Source of the DNA: Bacteroidaceae bacterium
Lineage (GTDB): Bacteria; Bacteroidota; Bacteroidia; Bacteroidales; Bacteroidaceae
Length of the DNA stretch: 38,176 bases
Assembly: GCA_017469525.1 (NCBI GenBank)
Contig: JAFUGG010000010.1
Location: 1 to 38,176, forward strand
Direction of reading: 5' to 3'
Every line of letters begins with the position of its first letter. Within the stretch, counting starts at the first letter, position 1. The notes below the pieces were generated by a model. The model did not search any database. It saw nothing but the letters and a program-made list of their open reading frames with translations, and was not told the DNA's origin. Shown piece after piece: positions 34,483 to 38,176 of this stretch. The translations under genes and the position numbers were made by a program.

Positions 34483-34509
34483 TCCGGCAATACACACTAT
34501 CGCAATGTT

Positions 34510-35736
34510 ATGAGGTGGGCATTGTTCCTTACTTTCTTGCTTCCGGCTTTCCTGACGCTCAGTTCTGCCAAGAAGGCACAGGCGGATAAGCCAAAGCAGG
34601 AGAAGCTTTCTACGCTCTTCAAGAATGCAAGAAATGCAGTAAAGAATATGAAGAACCAAGACGGAGCACGTGATGCTCTGCTTGGTGCTCTGAGTCGTCC
34701 CGAGTTGCGCAATAAGCAGCGGGCTAAGATTTATTATTCTGCTGCCTTGCTCGAGGAGTCTCTCAATGCCGTGGAGAACCAGAAGGCTTACCTCAAGCAG
34801 CCTTATGATACAGCAAAGTTCTTCAATAAGCTATGCGACATGTATGGTCAGCTTCGCCTTTGCGACAGTGTGGATGTCCTTCCTGACGCTAAGGGACGAC
34901 TGCATCCTGCATATAGGCATAGGACACACTCCCTGCGCCTCAAGCACCTTCGCAACATCCTGGGCGGCGGAAAGTTCTTTCTTGCCAAGAAGAACTATGC
35001 GGCAGCCTATCCCTTCTTCGACAACTACTGCAGCATCTCCCCTGATTCGAATTCGACACTCTGGGCAACGCTCTGCGCATTCCTCGTAGATAACTATGCA
35101 GGAACGGTGAAGCATGCCGATGCCGCAATCTCTTATTCTGACTCATCTACTGCTGCTATCCTGCAGGAGTATAAGGTCCGTTCCTATGGAGCTCTGGGTA
35201 ATGACAGTGCCTGGCTTGCCTCGCTGAAGGACGGAGTCATCAGGTATCCGCGTCACGACTGGTTCTTCGTGCAGCTTTCAGACTGGTGTAATCGTCAGAG
35301 GCGGTTTGACGTCGAGAGACGGTTGGCAGACAGACTCATTGCTCAAGTGGGTAACAAGCCTATTTATCATTATGCCAAGTCGAAGAGCTATCTGTCCGAA
35401 GAGAAATACGATTCCTGCATAGCTTATGCGGACAGTTGTATTGCCCTTCAGCAGGACTTTGCCGATGCCTATTACAACAAAGGGATTGCCTATCTCAATA
35501 TGGCTGTAGTCGCTCAGGAATCATGCCCCCAAGATGTAAATCATCCTGATTATTTTGATGCCAAACAAGTCGTTCTGGAATACTATCGGCAGGCTCGTCC
35601 CTGCATGGAGATGGTTCGCAAGCTGCAGCCGGAAAAGATGGACCGCTGGGCGTCGCCACTCTATCGTATCTACCTCAATCTTAACCTCGGAGACGAGTTT
35701 ACGGAGATTGACAGACTGCTTAACCAGAAGCAATAG
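34510..35736 (+). CDS. Second exported TPR-like protein
   Basis: The 408-aa protein starts with a signal peptide (MRWALFLTFLLPAFLTLSSA) and has TPR-like helix pairs spread over residues about 50-400. An example is YDSCIAYADSCIALQQDFAD followed by AYYNKGIAYLNMA. It is not obviously a duplicate of the preceding gene by sequence but shares architecture and size. No catalytic motif is visible. An IS element begins 43 bp after its stop and appears to split its terminator. Confidence 0.78.
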   Translation: MRWALFLTFLLPAFLTLSSAKKAQADKPKQEKLSTLFKNARNAVKNMKNQDGARDALLGALSRPELRNKQRAKIYYSAALLEESLNAVENQKAYLKQPYDTAKFFNKLCDMYGQLRLCDSVDVLPDAKGRLHPAYRHRTHSLRLKHLRNILGGGKFFLAKKNYAAAYPFFDNYCSISPDSNSTLWATLCAFLVDNYAGTVKHADAAISYSDSSTAAILQEYKVRSYGALGNDSAWLASLKDGVIRYPRHDWFFVQLSDWCNRQRRFDVERRLADRLIAQVGNKPIYHYAKSKSYLSEEKYDSCIAYADSCIALQQDFADAYYNKGIAYLNMAVVAQESCPQDVNHPDYFDAKQVVLEYYRQARPCMEMVRKLQPEKMDRWASPLYRIYLNLNLGDEFTEIDRLLNQKQ

Positions 35737-35761
35737 GAAACCATTAAGGAAATTGCAAGAC

Positions 35762-35769
35762 AAGGAAGC
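35762..35769 (+). terminator. Left arm of an IS-interrupted terminator
   Basis: AAGGAAGC at 35762-35769 is complementary to GCTTCCTT at 37232-37239, which is followed by a T-rich tract (37238-37248). The IS element lies between the two arms. Without the IS the loop would be about 23 nt. Confidence 0.5.
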
Positions 35770-35781
35770 CTCAATGAAGTG

Positions 35782-35815
35782 AACCCCGAAAGTTAGACAA
35801 AAAACTTTCGGGGTT
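35782..35815. promoter_or_regulatory. Hairpin formed by the IS left inverted repeat
   Basis: A perfect 13-bp inverted repeat (AACCCCGAAAGTT at 35782-35794, complement at 35803-35815) with an 8-nt loop ends 4 bp before the orfA ATG. In a read-through transcript it could hide the ribosome site of the transposase. Confidence 0.75.
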
Positions 35816-35819
35816 TATT

Positions 35820-36350
35820 ATGCAAAAGAGGAAGAAGCATGGTTATGCAGAATGTCTGAAGTACATGCAAATGCTCGAAGAAGGAACATCCATTCATGCT
35901 ATCCACATGAAGTATGGCATAAATGAAGTTCGCCTTCATGTATTATGGGATCGCTATCAGTCAGAGGGTCGTTCTGGTTTATTTAAGAGAAAGAATATCA
36001 GGGCAGATTTTGCATTAAAGAGAAAAATCGTGCTTGATATTGAAGAAAATCACTTAACTTTGCACGCAGCTTCGCTAAAATACGGTGCCAGTTCCCAGCG
36101 TATGTCTGTATGGCTGAAAGCCTACCGGGACGGAGGGCTGCTGGCATTAGAGAGGATAAAGAAGCGAGGCAGACCACCAGGAATGGGAAGACCGAGAAAG
36201 AATAGCAAGCCGCTTACAGAACTTGAAAGACTTCGTAAGGAAGTGCAGGAACTCAGGACAGAGAATGCCCTGCTAAAAAAAGTGAGAGCCTTAGTCGAGG
36301 AAAGGAATGCCCGACTACGCGAAATTGGGCACGGGCCATCGGAGAACTAA
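35820..36350 (+). CDS. IS3-family transposase OrfA
   Basis: The 176-aa protein has two helix-turn-helix regions (about residues 10-55 and 65-110) followed by a basic stretch (KKRGRPPGMGRPRKN). A leucine-zipper-like helix follows (LTELERLRKEVQELRTENALL), the usual DNA-binding and multimerisation part of IS150-type transposases. The zipper ends at the A7 run at 36275-36281. Translation that does not shift frame adds 24 more residues and ends at 36350. The ATG lies just after the terminal hairpin. Confidence 0.92.
   Translation: MQKRKKHGYAECLKYMQMLEEGTSIHAIHMKYGINEVRLHVLWDRYQSEGRSGLFKRKNIRADFALKRKIVLDIEENHLTLHAASLKYGASSQRMSVWLKAYRDGGLLALERIKKRGRPPGMGRPRKNSKPLTELERLRKEVQELRTENALLKKVRALVEERNARLREIGHGPSEN
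36275..36282 (+). promoter_or_regulatory. Probable -1 frameshift site
   Basis: The run of seven A followed by G (AAAAAAAG) gives slippery AAA AAA codons in the orfA frame. The -1 frame downstream is open without stops into OrfB. This predicts an OrfAB fusion of about 455 residues. Confidence 0.75.
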
Positions 36351-36376
36351 GGCGTGAAGGACATCCTCTGCAGTTT

Positions 36377-37186
36377 ATGTTGCATCGGATGAAGATGGCT
36401 CGTTCTGTGTTCTATTACCATATGTCACATATGGACGACGGCGATGGATATGATGGAATCAGAGAACGTATAAAGCAGATATATAACAAGAATCACAGGC
36501 GCTACGGGTACAGGCGAATTTGTATGGAACTGCGCAATGAAGGTTCAATAATTAATCACAAGACAGTACAGAAGCTGATGAATCAGATGGGACTTAAAGC
36601 AATGACCAAGAAACGGCACTATCACTCCTATAAGGGGGAGATAGGCAAGATTGCTCCCAATGTACTGGAACGTGATTTCTGTGCAGACAGACCCAATCAG
36701 AAATGGGCTACTGATGTTACCCAGGTATGCATAAATGACAGAAAGCTGTACTTGTCGCCCATATTGGATATGTTTGATGGCGGTATTATATCCTACACAA
36801 TTTCTGCCAGTCCCAACTTGCAGATGGTCATATCAATGCTTAAGAAGGCCTTTAGGAAGTATCCACGACTAAACGGTCTCACCCTTCACTCAGATCAAGG
36901 CTGGCATTATCAGCATGGTATGTACCAGAAGATGCTTAAAGACCATGACATCACACAAAGCATGTCACGTAAAGGTAACTGTCTGGACAATGCAATGATG
37001 GAGAATTTCTTTGGGCTGATGAAAAATGAACTCTTATATGCTAACAAGTTTGAAAGTATAGAGGACTTTGAAAGAGCCCTAAGAAAATATATTGATTGGT
37101 TTAACAATAAAAGACTAAAATTGAGATTAAAAGGAATGAGCCCGGTACAATACCGAGCTCACTACTATAGAGAGTTGAATAATTAA
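36377..37186 (+). CDS. IS3-family transposase OrfB (DDE integrase domain)
   Basis: The 269-aa frame carries the rve integrase core. The DDE residues are in WATDVTQV, TLHSDQGWHYQ and DNAMMENFFGLMKNE, and the N-terminal HTH_21 region (RRYGYRRICMELRNEG) is also present. The ATG at 36377 is only the first in-frame ATG. The product is expected mainly as an OrfAB fusion by -1 frameshifting, since the open frame extends upstream to the slippery site. All catalytic residues are present and no stop or frameshift damage is seen, so the element may be active. Confidence 0.93.
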   Translation: MLHRMKMARSVFYYHMSHMDDGDGYDGIRERIKQIYNKNHRRYGYRRICMELRNEGSIINHKTVQKLMNQMGLKAMTKKRHYHSYKGEIGKIAPNVLERDFCADRPNQKWATDVTQVCINDRKLYLSPILDMFDGGIISYTISASPNLQMVISMLKKAFRKYPRLNGLTLHSDQGWHYQHGMYQKMLKDHDITQSMSRKGNCLDNAMMENFFGLMKNELLYANKFESIEDFERALRKYIDWFNNKRLKLRLKGMSPVQYRAHYYRELNN

Positions 37187-37326
37187 TGTTTAATTTAGTG
37201 TCCAACTTTTCGGGGTCACATCACAAGCGAAGCTTCCTTTCTTTTTTTATTGCTGTCCGGGGAAAATCGTGCTCACCTCAATTTATGTGCCTATCCATCG
37301 GCTTTCCTAACGAAAAGCAAATAACG

Positions 37327-37420
37327 GGGCTTCTTCGGGCTCAGCGGAACCCCTAAAGTCTCGAAGATACGAAAGACTACAGACGGGGGGTACTCCGTCT
37401 TTCGCACCGTCGGTGCTTTT
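37327..37420. other. GC-rich segment with stacked hairpins
   Basis: Several short stems are visible: GGGG to CCCC across about 37326-37353, AGACGG to CCGTCT with an outer GAAAG to CTTTC pairing at about 37371-37403, and GCACC to GGTGC at about 37404-37416. It is unlike the A/T-rich surroundings. It may be a structured RNA or simply part of the repeat element. I do not recognise an RNA family. Confidence 0.4.
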
Positions 37421-37435
37421 CCCGGGATAGCAATA

Positions 37436-37545
37436 ATTCTTCAGCCAAAGTATTAGTATTCTTTAGCCAAAGTATTAGTATTCTTTAGCCAAAGTATTAG
37501 TATTCTTCAGCCAAAGTATTAATATTCTTCAGCCAAAGTATTAGT
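37436..37545. repeat. 22-bp tandem array B
   Basis: Five full units start at 37436, 37458, 37480, 37502 and 37524. The core is ATTCTTTAGCC then AAAGTATTAGT, with single-base changes between units. The array is flanked by inverted motif copies, the same arrangement as array A. Confidence 0.92.
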
Positions 37546-37563
37546 ATTTATTGCTGTCGGCTT

Positions 37564-37594
37564 AAAACAGCCTGTTGGGCAGAAGAGCTGTTTT
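37564..37594. terminator. Terminator-like hairpin between element B and gldE
   Basis: AAAACAGC (37564-37571) pairs with GCTGTTTT (37587-37594). Both directions end in a T run, so it could act as a bidirectional terminator, including for gldE on the minus strand. Confidence 0.5.
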
Positions 37595-37616
37595 TACCGG
37601 ACAGTAATATTTCTTT

Positions 37617-38176
37617 TTAGTCGTTATGAACAATCACCTTTACTTTGACGATGCGTCGTTTCTCTACCTCCAGCACGTCGAAGGTGAACCGCTTGTATTC
37701 GATGCGTTCCCCTTGCGTCGGGAACTCGCCCTTTATCTCAAGCAGAAGGCCTGCCAGCGTCTCGGCCTCGCCCTCCACCGTCTCGAAGTAGTCGTCGTCG
37801 AGCCCAAGTATTTTTGTGAAGTCTGAGATGAGTGTCTTGGCCTCAAAGATGTAAGTATTCTGGTTGAGGCGCTGGTAAGGCTTCTCCTCGTCGTCGTATT
37901 CGTCGTTTATCTCCCCGACGATTTCCTCCAGAATGTCTTCCATCGTGACGATGCCGCTTGTGCCCCCGAACTCGTCGACCACGATGGCGATGTGAACCTT
38001 GTTCGACTGGAAGTCGCGCAGCAAGTCGTCTACCATCTTTGTCTCCGGCACGAAGTAAGCGGGACGAATCAGCGTCTGCCATCGGAACCCTTGAGGCTTG
38101 CCCAGATGAGGCAGCAGGTCCTTGATGTAGAGCACGCCCTTGATGTTGTCCTGCGTGTCCTGATAGACGGGGATGC
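37617..38176 (-). CDS. gldE: GldE-like CorC/HlyC family protein, 3' part
   Basis: The frame is open to the right edge, so only the C-terminal 186 or so residues are present. They carry the end of one CBS domain and a second one (IPVYQDTQDNIKGVLYIKDL and FVPETKMVDDLLRDFQSNK). DEFGGTSGIVTMEDILEEIVGEI follows, and then a CorC_HlyC transporter-associated domain to the end. This layout matches GldE, the Bacteroidota gliding-motility and secretion-associated membrane protein, rather than generic CorC. The N-terminal membrane domain lies outside the window. Presence of GldE does not by itself show gliding. Confidence 0.82.
   Translation of the reverse strand, partial: IPVYQDTQDNIKGVLYIKDLLPHLGKPQGFRWQTLIRPAYFVPETKMVDDLLRDFQSNKVHIAIVVDEFGGTSGIVTMEDILEEIVGEINDEYDDEEKPYQRLNQNTYIFEAKTLISDFTKILGLDDDYFETVEGEAETLAGLLLEIKGEFPTQGERIEYKRFTFDVLEVEKRRIVKVKVIVHND

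Larger units (their letters stand above)
35780..37218 (+). mobile_element. IS3-family (IS150-type) insertion sequence
   Basis: The element is 1439 bp with imperfect terminal inverted repeats. The left end is TGAACCCCGAAAGTTAGACA (35780-35799). The right end, read inward, is TGACCCCGAAAAGTTGGACA (37218-37199). It carries two transposase frames in the IS3 arrangement joined by a probable -1 frameshift. I find no matching target duplication next to the ends (AAG on the left, CAT on the right), so the exact limits may be off by a base or two or the flanks have changed. Confidence 0.92.
37249..37608. repeat. Composite repeat element B
   Basis: This fills the gap between the IS and gldE. The 12-bp motif occurs four times in alternating orientation: ATTGCTGTCCGG (37249-37260), CGGGATAGCAAT (37423-37434), ATTGCTGTCGG (37550-37560) and CCGGACAGTAAT (37597-37608). 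The outer pair bounds the element as imperfect inverted repeats. It contains the L block shared with element A (37247-37310), a GC-rich structured segment, the 22-bp array B and a hairpin block shared with element A. Confidence 0.78.

Noticed and set aside
35775..37225. Target site duplication around the IS
   Set aside because: Flanking bases on the two sides do not match for any 3-5 bp shift tried around the inverted repeats.
15975..37545. 22-bp arrays as CRISPR
   Set aside because: Units abut without spacers and no cas gene is present.

Overview
This window reads as the chromosome of a member of the Bacteroidota, most likely a Prevotellaceae-like Bacteroidales. Five genes are preceded by the Bacteroidota -7 promoter element TAnnTTTG. 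Lineage-typical families are present (DUF4494, GldE, golvesin-domain amidase, BSP-type metallopeptidase). The coding capacity is mostly housekeeping and no rRNA or tRNA gene was seen.

Layout: (1) 244-5209, minus strand: a headless SbcC/Rad50-like zinc-hook coiled-coil protein, a secreted BSP-family metallopeptidase, then queC and queF of queuosine synthesis. (2) 5465-10462, plus strand, one tight gene run: hisS, an RsmI-like methyltransferase, a family 2 glycosyltransferase, radC, a MIP18/SufT-like protein and lpxH. (3) 10459-15657, minus: fabD followed by a cytoplasmic GH13 amylase and a secreted GH27 alpha-galactosidase. (4) 16173-23270, minus, seven closely packed genes: an unknown 87-aa protein, a PlsC-like acyltransferase, a large amidase with an inserted golvesin domain, an unknown 104-aa protein, a YgiQ-type radical SAM protein, DUF4494 and yggS. 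(5) 23972-30331, plus: mfd, recN and tilS, all overlapping. (6) 30605-35736, plus: gyrA and two exported TPR proteins. (7) 35780-37218: an intact-looking IS3-family (IS150-type) element with -1 frameshift architecture. (8) 37617 to the right edge, minus: the 3' part of gldE.

The most unusual layer is not the genes but a dense population of short repeats. Four intergenic arrays share a strict 22-bp period (15975-16084, 23681-23790, 30329-30438, 37436-37545). Two of them sit inside modular elements built from alternating copies of a 12-bp motif (ATTGCTGTCCGG) plus shared blocks. Short 7-9 bp repeat 'phrases' lie in most gene junctions. They also occur in frame inside hisS, yggS, ygiQ, mfd and tilS, form the signal-peptide core of the amidase, and supply the 3' ends of queC, the plsC-like gene and the DUF4494 gene. 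Two copies of a GC-rich REP-like palindrome (1558-1600, 16842-16882) and a roughly 45-bp-arm hairpin made of 9-bp units between queC and queF add to this. A perfect 30-bp inverted repeat brackets the fabD promoter.
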